64,000 nucleotides of DNA from the NCBI GenBank assembly GCA_944470555.2, contig OX104127.1, forward strand, positions 119,440,741 to 119,504,740. The letters run 5' to 3'. The stretch comes from Heterobilharzia americana (lineage: Eukaryota > Platyhelminthes > Trematoda > Strigeidida > Schistosomatidae). Below the pieces are notes generated by a model that made no database searches, was not told where the DNA came from, and saw nothing but the letters and a program-made list of their open reading frames with translations. This document shows positions 22,431-34,190 of this stretch, one piece after another. The stretch's first letter is position 1. Each line of letters opens with the position of its first letter. The position numbers and the translations under genes are program-made.

Positions 22431-25340
22431 TAATCTAAATTTGGAATTTTTGTTGCTTTTAAGTTGTCTGGCAGGAATGATAGTCATGTTCAATGAATGT
22501 GTAGGAGCATCACTCAAAAAGAACAGGAAGTAACTCAGCAATTTCTTCCTCGAAAAGAATTAGTGCTGGCTAAATTACTCAGTTGCTTTAATTTGAAGGA
22601 TCATATATATTGAGCGAAGTACCGCTGCAGATTCAATGTGTTTTCCAAAAAACGCGCATCTCCGGGTTCATTGAAACGTCAGGATATATTGTGTAGACAA
22701 TAATAAATGATACTTATGAAAGTATACCACCTTTCTGATGAAACTATCTATGATGAATACTGCCTGTAAAATGAAAAAGTTATACCAACCTAAACACAGG
22801 AGCGTATTTGAATGTAGGCAGCCCACAGCAATGATGATAGTGATGTTTATTTATGGAGTAGAACAGAGCCATTTTTATACGCCAGGGAATGCAGGTAGTG
22901 AGGCCACCTGACAGGAAATACACATCCATTTTTATGACTTCGACTGGACGCAATGTGCTCTTCACAGACCTCAAATGAGATAAGCGCTCATATCTTGAAC
23001 ATTTGCAGTAGATAAATTTCGTTTGTGGGGTGAATTATCAGCCGGTACACAGTTCCAATTTCAGCGCATTCTAGACGTAACGAATACCTCACAGTTCAGC
23101 GTGCGAAAACCAAAGCTTTTGTCACAAAGGCGTACAGGTTGGCAGTGGAAAATAAGGGTCGCAACTGGGCTAATGGGGACTAGCAACACCATGTCAGTTT
23201 GAAATCACCAAACGTTTATAAAGTACAACAACCACCGGCAAATAGAGTATAATGATTGTAGATAGCGGTTTTTCCGGACGTATTTTATAACTATAATAGG
23301 AACACCCGGAATGAAGATATGCTTAGGTGAAGCGGAGATCCTCCAGGTTGTGATGCAATGTTTGAAGGATAGAGGACGTACTTAGAAGGATGTCGACGGT
23401 TTCTGTTGAATAATACCATTGCAGGAAAAGAATGTACTTGTCACGACGGCTGAGTTCACAGTACACTCGTAAGGGCAAGGGTAGAGAAAAGAAGCAGTTA
23501 GCGGAGCCTGGGAAAAGATAAAAGTGATCAATTGTTGAAAATAATAGACCGCTGGAGTTAGCGAAGTCATGTTGGTGGTGTTCACTGAAAATTAATGTGA
23601 TAACTTCATACATGCAGCTATTTTCATGTTTAAATAGTGCTAACGTATCTCTGTAATATAATTTACTTTACTGCGTGGACCAAAGCATTCTGCGGGTGAT
23701 TAAGCATTGAGGCTCTTATGTGAAAAGTGTGGACCGAAAATGGACGTCCTAAAAGTAGACGGTCAAGTGAAAGTGAGAAGAAGTTGCATCTGATGTCAAA
23801 TGAGGAAAAAAGACGCATGGTAGGGATCAAGCGACGGTTGGCATTTCGCTGATAGGGCTTATACAGAAGTGAGGGAACAAAAAATAAGGAGACGTTGCGC
23901 CAGGGATGAAGCAAAGAGCCACTGCTGGGATCTGAAAGTATGCAGGACAGTGAAAATATTGCGAAATAGCCAAAGGGAAGACAAGGCTTTGTAAGTGGAT
24001 CCCAGTATATATATATATATTTATGCTTGTATGCGGATATATTTATGGGGACACGTGGGTATATGGGAAAGGAAGTGAAATCGTGCACAGAAAGGTAGTT
24101 AATAAGGGATCTCGGCATCTCATTTTCCGATTCCAGCGGATGAAGAACTCGTCAAGAAAAGAAACAAGTATCTACAGAAGGTTGAACCGCACGAAGTGGG
24201 CCATTTCTACAATGTGTTGAATCCTAATGAGCTCGGGAGAAGGAAAGGCCTAGCTATTTAAACAACCTGGACGGCATACCCAAAAACAGTACTCCACACA
24301 TAATGGTTGAAGCAAAAGTATATACGGAAAAACTAACCAAACTTATCATCCGTAGTACGTTTTCCCACACACAACCAGTCATATGTGCGCACATCCACTT
24401 CTTCTTGACCCCTAGACTAACGACGTATCCTGACCAAAGTGACAACGACGTGTATGCCTACTTCATTTTGAGGTTTGAAAAACGTGATCTGACTTGTCGC
24501 CATTTGATATTTAAACGGTCGACGACTCGTACAGGCTTTACACTCTGAAGAAGCGATTTCCACGGAGTTGGAAAGTCAGAAATTTGTTTTTCTGCCTCAC
24601 CAAGATTTTGGAAATATATTTCATTCACTTCCGTGCGCAGAGTTCGACGGTGTGCGTTTGATCCCTAGTTTATCACAAAGTAGTCGAAATCCGCAGTCTG
24701 TATGGTATTACTTTGGAGAGGATGAAAGCAGCGGGGTATGGCTTTGTTCCTAGCTGCAAAAGGAAAGCGATTCTAGGTAACACCATATTTCGCAGGAAAG
24801 ACGTTTTATGTGTATCTGCTACGATGACGGGATGTTTTGAAAGAGGAGGCTTGGCTTCTTCGTTCGTATTTTGTAGTTGAACGAAACCTGGGGTCATTGT
24901 TCGGGAAATACATAAGCTTCCTAACTCTCTCGAGAATGACGCTTAGTTTCAGTTTTACCCTTCTTAAATAAAGTAATCCCAATTGAGGCATGTTACGCCC
25001 ATAGGAGTGAGAAATGTTGGAGTCTGTAACACTAATAATAGTAGTTCTTTGAGGGTCATGATATTCTATAACCAGCATGGACGCAATAGACTCAACTTTC
25101 ATAAAATATCAGTGTGAAATTCTATGGTGCTATTTTGCCGTCAGCCCCTCAAGAGGAAGCAATGGTGAAGATTGAAGCCATTTGCGTTCAGGAGGCACGG
25201 GGGTGTTGGGCCTGCCTTAGCGAAGTAGAGGAAGAACGAAAGCTGGGCGTAAACCAAGTCTAAAGAAATTCTCATAAAGGGATACTGAGGGCACTAGGGA
25301 AGAACCAATTACCCTGTTCGGTATCTCAGTGCCCGGTAAC
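22431..25340. other. No gene recognised over 2.9 kb
   Basis: Open frames here reach 151 codons (minus strand, 23663-24118), but they are leucine/serine-rich in low-complexity DNA and show no domain. A short (TA)n run is at 24007-24022. The frame at 24806-25102 (minus) is rich in charged residues and lies where the 3' continuation of the Ty3/gypsy fragment at 25347 would be, yet I could not align it to any pol block. A (GAAG)-type purine-rich stretch occurs at 23840-23900. Confidence 0.4.
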
Positions 25341-25346
25341 TCCCTA

Positions 25347-27500
25347 TCAGAAGAAACAGGAAACCTGGAGCCTCAACGTCACTGGTTTTGATTCTTCTAT
25401 CCAACTTGTGATGTAAAAGTGGAGTAAATTCAGGCCATGAAGCACATCGTACATAAAGAGTCGGAATGTTCCTGCTGATTTCCGGAGACCAAGCTGCGTG
25501 CGCAGAAGGGGTGTAATAATCGCCTCTGCCACCATATGTATCTGATTTCTTACTCTGACTAAATCGATCTGGTTAGGTGTGTTCGTTCGCCCTAGAGTTA
25601 CAGTTAATTCGTGAACATGCGGTGCTTGGTAGAGGTCAAGCATTGGTTTTCCGTTAAGCTATCGATAACCACCGGTCAGACACAAATCAATGCCGTCGTA
25701 TTTCCTTGCTACATCCGATGGCAAAGCTTATGAACTGGCTGACGGCCTGATAATTCCTAAGTCCCCTTCATAACCGAGTTTATTCCTCGTTATCCTTAAC
25801 CTACCGGGAGTTAGACAGTGCAGCGTGGATGCAACAGTTGGCCTTGTGGTTACGATGTGGTGACTGGTGCCGCTGATTTCGCATGATAGGGCATGCACAG
25901 ATGATTTCATTTCCATCTGTCCATCCAACACTACCTGATAATCAAAGTGAAATGAATGTCTGAACCTAGACAAGATTAAATTCGGGCGTGTGTGAGTGCT
26001 TTTTTCAAGAAACGACTTGATATTCTCATCTGTTAGTTGTCGCTGACTGGCAGACTGTGATGTCCTGGCAGATCAATACCAAAGATGGAAACTGAAACGT
26101 CAGCTGGAAAGAATGTCTAGTGCATAATCTTGTATACACCCGAGTCAAGTTAGGTATACCCTTCATGAACGCCGTAACTGGTTTCTGTTAAGGTGCTTCC
26201 AAGTAGAAGCAACGACACTGATGAAGTTCCTTTTCAGGCGCAGGAGGAACAGTAACTTCCACACCAGTGTTGACGAGACAGTAGGATTCTGTTTTTATAT
26301 CACTGACTTATAAACAACGCCCGTTTCCGCCGGCTGTGGTAGATGTTAACGTCTACCGACAGGCGGTTTTCCAGCTTTATGAAGTCAGCAGATTTTGAAA
26401 ATTTCCCGCCTATTCGCTATGGGTGTTGCGTAGTCACTGTAATTCATGGTTTACGAAATTTCGGCGTTTGGCTGTTGACTAGCCACGGGAACTGTGAAAG
26501 TGGGAGGAATCATGCGAGTACTACCTCGCGTACCTTGAACCAGGGCCTCCGAACCGTTGTGGCTAACAAACAGAGCTGCAGGACTCCCTCATCTCAGAAG
26601 AAACGTAAAGATGTTTCTCACGTTGAAAACAGGTCAGAAGTATATTCCTAATATTTTGCCAGCCGAAGCTGCTGAGTAACTGATTATGATAAACTAGAAT
26701 GTTACTACTACTTTTTCCACTGGATTTGGCAGAAGTATAAGACACGATCCGTCGGAAAGACCGTCATCTAACATTCGTTGGCCAGCTAACTCTGGTATTC
26801 TTTTGTGTTGGTGCATGAACAGTTCCTTAACCAGGTGGTGCGAAACGATTCTTCTAGACACAAACGATGTGCTAGACTACCTTTCTAGAAAATGGTTGAC
26901 TTGAGTGGTGTGTGTGAGGCAGTTACATCAAAACTGAACGCTAGCGCCATGACATGCTTTTCCACGATCTTGGAGGTGCTAGCGTGACCCTGATGTAAGG
27001 GAGATTGGGGCCTATGAAGCCCTGTTCCGGAAGCTGGACTTAGGCGTGCATAAACCATGTTTTGTGTTGTCCGGACATATTTGACGAGGTGAATATCCAG
27101 AGCTAAAGGTACAGTGAAGGGGGGACGCAACAGTTCGACCGCATACAGATTAAAGTTTTATGGGTAGAATGGATAAATTTGTTGTCATTACAACTAACTG
27201 GTCCGGGACGAAATTTGCGCACTGGTTTAGAAATTGCCCGAGGTGGCTACGATGACTCACAGGTTGATGTTAGTCGTACTTTTGCATGCTTGAGGAGAGA
27301 GACCTAAAATGGACTGAATTTCGTAACCAGTTAGAACTTGTACATTTCTTCTATCGCTTTGATATACTGTGGTGTGTGAGCTGCCTGTGTGGGATTCATG
27401 AACCATTAACGAAACCTAACTTGAAGGCGTGCCGAACAGAGTCGGTAGAGTACTTTCAGCTAATCAGATCCCTTCAAAATATGATCGTCAGCGAATCTTA
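25347..27500 (-). mobile_element. Decayed Ty3/gypsy gag-protease-RT segment
   Basis: Read on the minus strand it repeats, in worn form, the order seen in the better copy at 57960-59530. Traces of gag lie in 27500-26400 (the GGTTTACGA block near 26447 equals the one at 58758). The protease boundary (TTTCCGCCGGCTGTGGT near 26322-26340) follows. The segment HALSCEISGTSHHIVTTRP near 25860 corresponds to HTLPCITSNVMHHVTTTGP of the good copy. At 25643-25347 the RT core remains (QIDLVRVRNQIHMVAEAI, then TQLGLRKSAGTFRLFMYDVLHGL, the usual PFGLRNAAQTFQRFIDEVLRGLD block). The YxDD block is not intact. Indels throughout. Confidence 0.55.
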
Positions 27501-27635
27501 ATATCGTTGAATCGTACAGCAGTAACTTAAAAAAATTATTCCGCCTGGAGTTTTTCTTACAATCGAGGTGCGCCAGAACCGCTCGTTTTTAACACGTAAG
27601 TGACGTGCTTCCCTTATTTTGAGTTTACGAGACTT

Positions 27636-28298
27636 TAGGAATCGTCCTGGTGCGAACCTGACGGACGCAGAGGCCAATCACCAACTGTCCAAACTTGTTA
27701 TGTACCCACGAATACGAGACCAAGAAAGAATACAATAGCGTAGTCGGATGGTGTAGTATACTTGCGATGTCGTGCCAAGATACCGGTGCGTTCCAACTAA
27801 CTGGCTAGGGAGTCGAATACGAGCAGTGCAACTAAAACACGATAGAGTGCCAAATGGTGAGGAAGCTAGACCAGGCACCTTCAGCTCGACGAGTCTCGTA
27901 GAACTGTTAAGGTCAGCTATTGATGCTGGAGAAGTGGGTGACGCTACAGATCACTCCTCCCTATTGTGTTCTTGAGGACGCTAAGGCAATATCAGCCGGA
28001 AGTAAAAACTAAGTGGTTTCTCCACTGGTAAAACTCTTCCAATGGGCTCATAGAGAGAAACGGTTTCTGGTTGTCTGAACTTATTCTAGGGTGTCCTTTG
28101 ACATTCCGTTCCGTGCCCGTTGCACCTAGAATATAAATAAAAGTCATTAATACCTTGAGAGCGCTTCGTAAAAATGGGAAACATTTATAAATAAATGTAT
28201 CGATGACAGATTTTACGCTTATTTCAATTTTTGAAGAAAGGCTTCATTATTTGATAGTAAAAAAATATAAAAAGGTAAAATGTGGGAGGATTTTCTCA
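27636..28298 (-). repeat. Ty3/gypsy LTR, about 660 bp, shared between two internal segments
   Basis: The left part (GTCCTGGTGCGAAC, ACCCACGAATACGAGACCAAG, CCAACTAACTGGCTAGG) matches 59661-59860 and 57372-57560. The right part (CAGCCGGAAGTAAAAAC, TGGTTTCTCCACTGGTAAAA, GCACCTAGAATATAAATAAA) matches 57590-57900. It is therefore the most complete LTR in the window. Minus-strand RNase H/integrase ends on its right and minus-strand gag-protease begins on its left, so it serves as 3' LTR of one unit and 5' LTR of the next. The usual primer binding site is not preserved on its left. Confidence 0.65.
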
Positions 28299-28378
28299 GT
28301 GCCGGTAAACAAAAAAATGGTTCCCCGAGAAAGATAACTCTCGATTTAAAAATAATGGTTGGCACATTTTATTTCACA

Positions 28379-29650
28379 CTACTCGGTTGAACATGACTTT
28401 AAATACTCGGGGAACCTGACGGTTCCACCTGATCGTGTTTTCTGTTGCTCCAGTGGTTGTTGTATCTGTGTATTACCGGGCATATCGTCGAGAATTTCGA
28501 TAATTGGGCCATCCACCGGTCGGCTATCCTGAGCTGAAACGTCACTTATAATGGGGTTGCCTTCTAAATAAGCTGGTTTCAAAGGGTCGATACTGACAGT
28601 ATCTTCACGTCCGTCTCGCCCAATTATATAGAGTTTCTCGTGTCGCTTGATCACTTTGAATGGTCCATCATGAGGTGGTTCAAGTGGTCGACGGATGGCA
28701 TCGTGGCGAATGGACACGTATGATGTCTTTTGTAAAACGGGGTGAACGAAGACACCGATCATTTGAGGTCTAACGAGGGAAGGCCTAACTGAACGCATTG
28801 CGTTTGCAGGCCTAGTCACGTACGATGCCCTGTCGGGAACATGTTTGAAAGTTGAAGGGGAAACAAATTCACCTGATAGGCGAAGAGTGGTCCCATAGAT
28901 GAGTTCTGCAGGGGTACACCCAGCATTAACTTTCAAGGCGTTACAAATACCTAGTAGGACTAGAGGCAAAGCCTCGGTCCACTGAGGTGTGTTTGCAGCT
29001 GAAAGGGGAGCCTTCAGCCGTCGATGAAAACGTTCTATCATGCCATTTGCTTATAGACGGTGGACTGTCGTTCGGAACTGGGTGCAACCTAAAAGTGCTG
29101 CTAGAGCGTGAAATAGTCCACACTCGAATTGATATTCACGGTCGGTTGGTCCTAAGGATGGGCATCCAAAGTTCGCGAACCATCTTTCGACGAAAACATG
29201 TAAGACAGTTTCAGCAGTGATACCCTTAGTAGGTACTGCTTCTGATCATCGCGTAGAACGAGCCGCGCACGTGAAAAAGTAGATGCATCTCGTAGATTCC
29301 GGTAGAGGTCCTACATTATTTAAGTGGACGCCGTCGAAATGCATGCCTGGGCCAAGGAAAGAACCTAAAGGGCTTTTCGTTTGTCGCATGACTTTGTACT
29401 TCTTACAAGCTTAACAAGACTGGGGCCAGTCCTTGACGTCTTTGTTCATCCCAGGCCAGCAAAAACGTGCAACTAGCCTGATGGTGGCCAGTACACCTGG
29501 ATGGGACAATTTGTGCAACGTATTGAAGACGTTGCGTCGACATCTCTCCGGAACTATTGGGCGTGGTTGACTAGCAGAGGCATCGCGTAAAATGGTATCC
29601 TTGCCTGATCCTACTGGACACAGTTGTAGCTCGAGAACTGTGGACGACAA
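28379..29650 (-). pseudogene. Ty3/gypsy integrase
   Basis: Integrase joins the reverse-transcribed DNA into the genome. The zinc-binding H-H-C-C region is present as LHKLSHPGVLATIRLVARF and, after a stop, CxACKK near 29405-29545. Of the catalytic triad, the first Asp block reads FDGVHLNNVGPLP near 29310-29340, where relatives have VHVDIVGPLP, so Asp is replaced by Asn. The second Asp survives in a TDRE-FE block near 29130. The Glu survives in NGMIERFHRRLKAPL at 29045-29000. Then come LPLVLLGICNALK, AELIYGTTLRLSGEF and the chromatin-side tail to 28379. Stops near 29410 and 29050 and the Asn make it inactive. Confidence 0.8.
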
Positions 29651-30236
29651 CTCATGATGCAGCTCAAGGTCTTTCTTTCACACCGAGCTGGTTCGGTGAG
29701 ATCAACACCTTCGATACGGTTTATCGAAGCCATTTGAGATAGCGCGTCGGCTACAGAGTTATCTGCTCCAGAAATGTGGCAGATATCTAACGTGAACTGG
29801 GAAATGTAGTCCAGCTGTCTATGAGAGTATTTTTCAGATGCCGAGCCAAGAAAGAATGTTAACGCTTTGTGGTCAGTGAAAATAATGAAGTCACGACCTT
29901 CCACAGAATGTCGAAAATGACGTACAGAAAAGTACATAGCTAAGACTTCCCTACCAAATGTACTGTATCTTGTTTCCGCGTCTTGCAGCCTCCTTGAGAA
30001 AAAGGCTAACGGTTGCCACTGGTTGTCAGCCAACTGTTGCAGAACTGCTCCGATTGCTGAGTCAGGTGAATCAACAGCAATGCTCAAAGAAGCATTGGGG
30101 TCATGATGCATAAGCGGGTTGCATTTGAAATGGCTCCCTTGACTTTAGAAAAAGCAAGTCCAGCCATGTTGTTTAGGTTCACGAACTTCTTAGTTCCTCG
30201 AAGTAGATCTGTGAGTGGTCTCATGACAGAGGCACG
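29611..30236 (-). pseudogene. Ty3/gypsy RT C-terminal end and RNase H
   Basis: RNase H removes the RNA strand during reverse transcription. From the right: VMRPLTDLLRGTKKF and AGLAFSKVKGAISNATR, the RT-RNase H connection (about 30236-30112); then SIAVDSPDSAIGAVLQQL with the first Asp, FFSRRLQDAETRYSTFGREVLA with the Glu, FIIFTDHKALTFFLG with the next Asp and GADNSVADALSQM. The RNase H acidic residues are all present and the frame 30111-29611 is open for 166 codons. The RT palm upstream is absent: homology starts abruptly near 30236, where LTR sequence is joined instead. Confidence 0.82.
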
Positions 30237-30239
30237 GTA

Positions 30240-30472
30240 AAACAGATACAGATACCAAGATACCAGTGCGCTCCAACTAACTGGTTAGAGGGTCGATTAT
30301 GAGCGATGCAACGCAGCACGGCAGCGTGCCAAATGGTGACGATGCTTGACCAGGTGCCTTCAGTTTAGCGAATCTGCTAAAACTATCAAGGTTAGCATCG
30401 ACGTTGAGTCTCGTCGAACCCAAAGCTGTTGATTCTGGAGAAGTGGATGACGCTACAAGAAGAAGCAAACAT
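30240..30472 (-). repeat. Ty3/gypsy LTR fragment joined to pol
   Basis: Bases from CCAAGATACCAGTGCGCTCC through CGTGCCAAATGGTGACGATG to GTGGATGACGCTACAAG match the middle of the LTR (27775-27945 and 59805-60003). In element orientation it lies directly upstream of the end of RT, so gag, protease and the RT core have been deleted between LTR and pol. Confidence 0.6.
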
Positions 30473-30539
30473 TCAGTTTGGTCACTTCTGAATATGGTGA
30501 GGCTTGGTAATCACTACCGGAGAATGGTTGCTGCGTGCG

Positions 30540-31817
30540 CTCACAAGGAACAGACTGGCTTCAGGAGGAACAAATCATATGCAGCTCAAATTGCAACGCT
30601 ACGCTACACATCATCATTGGACAGAGTACAGAATGGCAGTCAACTGAACTCTACCTCAACTTCATCGACTTCAAAAAGGTCCTCGACGGCGTCGACCGAG
30701 AAGTAATTTAGCCGGCAGCTACTTCAGCGTTACGGTTTCAGTGCCGCAAATCTTCGTCAACCTCATTCAACGGGCATGTGACGACGCCACATGCCAAGTG
30801 ATCCGCAATGGAAAGCTCAGTGACGCCTTTGAAGTGAAGACAGGGTAAGACAAGGCTAACTATTATCACCGATGATCTTCCTGATTATGGTGGACTGGAT
30901 TATGCAGCGAACCATGAGGAGCGAGAAGATGGGCACACGCTGAACCGTTGAAAAGACCCCAGAAGAAGATTAGGCTTTCGCCAATGATGATATATGTCTA
31001 ATGTCGCACAAACTAGGAGGTCTGTTTTCGAAAAGTAACAAGTTGACGGAAGAGGCGGCGAGGACGGTACTTCCTCTAAGTGAATGTAGAGAGGACGGAG
31101 GTGATGAAGATGCCCAATCTACAACAGCATCAACAACAAGCACCAACCACCATAGTAGGAGGAACCCAAAGGAAGTTCTCTTCCACCTACCTAAGCAGGA
31201 CAGCGTCGTTTCGACTACAGGTGGCGGTGGCACAGACAAGGATGTCAAATCAGGACTGGAAAAGCAAGACAAGCTTTCATTAATCCGAAGTCAATGTAGA
31301 GATCGAGCTCAGCACAAAGGGTAAGATCTGAATTTTCATCAACAGTGTCAGCCAAGTCAGTGCTGCTATATGGTTTAGAAACTTGGCGTGTCACGAAAAT
31401 CACTTCCAACAAACTACAGACATTCGTCAACAGCTGCCTGCTGTCAATACTCAAGATCAGATGGCCGGGAGGAATAAGCAACAGGGAACTCACTGTAGCC
31501 TGGGAATGAACCAACCAAGAACCCCCTCCGCCCAACAAATATGCAGAGGAAGAAAGTGGAGATAAATTGGACAGACACTGAGAAGGTCGACTGGGAACAC
31601 CACGCGCCAGGCACTCGAGTGGAACCTCAAAGGAAAACGACGAGTTGGGCGTCCGAGGTGAGGGTGACTTGGAACAGATCATGTGAGGAAGAAATGAAAG
31701 GTTGTGAGCGGTGGTGGAGCGAGGTTCAATAGACAGCAGAGAACAGAGTGCAGTGGAGGCGTGCTACTGAAGCCGTGCGCTCCGCTAGGAACCCAAGGGA
31801 AAATAATAATAATAATG
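30540..31817 (+). mobile_element. RTE LINE remnant, RT to 3' end
   Basis: Diverged copy of the 3' half of the SR2-like LINE at 3430. Blocks: TGFRRNKSYAAQIATLR, NFIDFKKVLDGVDRE (catalytic Asp region), LMSHKLGGLFSKSNKLTEEAARTVL, VVSTTGGGGTDKDVK, LETWRVTK, then the C-terminal block RVTWNRSCEEEMKGCERWW and a (AAT)n tail at about 31800-31817. It is broken by many indels and has no ADD block in frame (FANDDI near 30970). Its 3' end lies ~560 bp upstream of the elongin B exon. Confidence 0.8.
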
Positions 31818-32374
31818 CGCTCACAATGAAGGTTTCTTAGGCTATACCATTAGAGTCCTTGAAAAAGAATAGTTCTTCATTAAAGTTCTTATTGTGGATT
31901 CGCAGGCTAGACTGATAATAATATGCAGTTTTTCTTCTCTTTCGCTCCCTTTTCACGCGTTTTCGATCTTTGAAATACGGACTACTGGTCCACTGCTTCT
32001 AGATATGGAAGCCACCTAACTGCAAGAGTCTTCTGTCCCATAATTAACCCTTCCCAACTGTTTGGAACATTTGACACAATATTATATCACTTTTCTTGCG
32101 TTTCATACATCAAAAAAGACTGAATGTAAACAGATATCTGTTGTAGAACTACCTACACAAACCCCTGAGGCATTCGCTTTTAAAGCACATTGTCTGAAAC
32201 GGAGAAACATATTGTAGAACATTACATAGGCGGCATTTCAGTTAGGCGTTTTGGCGGCAGATTTAACGCCTTTGAGACCGTTCCTAGGCAAATGGTAGTT
32301 TTCCTGTTGTTTTCAGTCTTTATCATTCTACTTTCTCCTGTAATCGCTAAACTATAACTTCATCTATTGTTCAG
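31818..32374 (+). promoter_or_regulatory. ELOB: Upstream non-coding region and splice acceptor of elongin B
   Basis: A gene-free stretch between the RTE remnant and the first coding exon. Its 3' end has a pyrimidine-rich tract (TTTTCAGTCTTTATCATTC, TACTTTCTCCTG) and a TTGTTCAG acceptor ending at 32374. The reading frame of the exon closes upstream at TAA 32348-32350 with no ATG in between. It is either the end of an intron whose upstream exon I cannot find, or an outron trimmed by spliced-leader trans-splicing. No TATA-type promoter is evident. Confidence 0.5.
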
Positions 32375-32618
32375 GAGGTATATGTGGTTGTGCGTCGTAA
32401 GAAGACAACCATTCACCTAAATGCCAAAGAAACGAGTCCTGTTCTGGAGGTGAAAAAAATGATTGAAGGAATACTTAAGGTGAAGCCTGAGGACCAGATG
32501 CTTTTAAAGCAGCAAACCGAAATGGAAGATGAAAAATCCCTTGGCTACTACAATCTGAACAGTCAGACTGCAAGAGCTCACACACCAGCCACCTTAGGAT
32601 TGTGCTTGCGTGACCCAG
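32375..32618 (+). CDS. ELOB: Elongin B, coding exon A (residues 2-82)
   Basis: Elongin B is the ubiquitin-like partner of elongin C. The BC pair links substrate receptors (SOCS/VHL box proteins) to cullin-2/5 ubiquitin ligases and also joins elongin A in transcription elongation. The exon encodes EVYVVVRRKKTTIHLNAKE, matching the animal family N-terminus from its second residue (human MDVFLMIRRHKTTI). KKMIEGILKVKPEDQMLLK and SQTARAHTPATLGLCLRD follow, the ubiquitin-like fold. It ends at CAG|GTGAGC in phase 1 (32618/32619). There is no in-frame ATG before the first codon; the first ATG (32382) is out of frame and stops after 12 codons. The initiator must come from an upstream exon or from the spliced leader. 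Next exon: 43852-43982. Confidence 0.93.
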
Positions 32619-33949
32619 GTGAGCTGATTGTTTGCGAAGAATGCATGTTGTAACATAATTTCATAGTTTTTACAACGTCCTGCAATTTTCAAGCGTTTCA
32701 AACGGCACCTATTGAATGAGTGGTATATTGTTACGCCTTGTAGTATTCTTCAGGTATCTTGATGTTCTCATCCAGTTGATGAAAGTTGATTTGTATCCTT
32801 GAATTTTGCCTAGTAGTGTGTAATAAATCTGCGTGAAACCTATGGACCGTCGTCTACTAGTGACTAGAAGTACTCCTTTTGGCTATTGTGGAACTTATGT
32901 TTGAGCATTTTGGCCTCCTAACGTTCTATCTGCCTATTAAGTGAAGTACATTTGGGAGTTGCATCTCGAGCCTACATAGCCTACTGCTTTAGGATGAGCA
33001 TTGTAAGTCAAGGCTAATCTTTCGGTCAAACGAACAGTGTCCCATTTTGCAGCATAGCCAGTTTTGTTCGCATATTTGGTAGTTCGTCATCGGGTTTCTA
33101 GTTAGTATGAATCTGGAACTCAACAGTAATGAGCCATATCACCAATATTAGTGATTAGGCTCGATTACAGAGTATTTGATGTCCTGGCTGAAATATCTTT
33201 GTGTCAATTTTAACTGAAGGGAATATCTACTAAGATTTGCGGTGTGAACACTCGTTTTGAAGCCATCATAGGAGGATTACATAAATTCGGCTAAACTTGT
33301 ACTAACGCATTTGACTTTCTCTAATTCTTGGCAAATGAGAGGAACTGTAGCGAAATAAACATAACCGACAGCGTTGGAGGTCAATAGGGCCGTTGCCACG
33401 TACGTAACGCTGTCTCAGTACCAGCATACCCTAGAAAGCTAGTACTTTTTATCCTGAATGAGTCCACGATAATCATATATTGACCCTTCATTCTATTTTC
33501 GAATGCAGGCCTACTTACCAGTGCGTGTTAGCTGCCGTATTTTTTTTGCTTCCAAGTGATGACCTAAAGGGCATCGACATATTGTCGGTGCTAACATTGT
33601 CGATTAGGATTTACGTAAATGCCGAAGAGTTTACAGTGTTGTTACGTCGTGGGATGACAACCGGTGTCGTCTGTTGTATGTACTATCGCCATTCATTTTT
33701 CATTCGAGGCGCGCTGACGATGCTGACTGCTAACCCACTTTCTGATCGATATGACATACGAAGAGCCTCCAATAGGCGTCCAGTAAAACTCGATAGCCAC
33801 GTAGCCTATTATGTTTTATGACAGTGTTCTCGTGATTTTATGTTGGCAGATCTGCCAAGGGTGATACAATTGTACATGTGATCAATGTATAGCAAGGCTA
33901 ATGAGGGTTGTATGCCAAATGCATCCATCTATCTCTCCCATGTGTAATT

Positions 33950-34190
33950 TTGGTAAGGCTACATTCACACATTCTCTTCATACTAATCGTTATATCGCAT
34001 TTCGTTATTGTTTTGAGCACCGTTCCTCTCATGACTTCCTGTGACTGTTGATGGCATCTTCCTATTCTTCTATCTTTTACCCTGCTATCCTGTAAATTCA
34101 TGTGCTGACATGAGGCGTAGCAACTGGGACTGTTGTGCGACATTTTTAGGTCTGATGTTTATACTGACTAACCGGAAAGGCGATGATCTA
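33950..34190 (+). repeat. Dispersed repeat, copy 1 (GAGGCGTAGCAACTGGGAC type)
   Basis: It shares an ordered set of short blocks with 34565-34810 and more weakly with 53600-53750: CACACATTCTCTTCATA, GACATGAGGCGTAGCAAC, GTTGTGCGACAT and ACTGACTAACCGG. No coding potential was seen. It may be the untranslated end of the LINE-F family, fragments of which lie next to it, but that is a guess. Confidence 0.4.

Noticed and set aside
23663..24118. 151-codon minus-strand open frame as a gene
   Set aside because: Composition follows low-complexity DNA including a TATA run; no domain, no splice context and no conserved neighbour.
24806..25102. Continuation of the Ty3/gypsy pol
   Set aside because: Position would fit, but I could not align any RT, RNase H or integrase block to it.
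31818..32374. Spliced-leader RNA gene near elongin B
   Set aside because: I looked for the leader motif and the Sm-type site and saw neither here or elsewhere in the window.
32382..32420. ATG at 32382 as elongin B start
   Set aside because: Out of frame with the elongin B homology and terminated after 12 codons.
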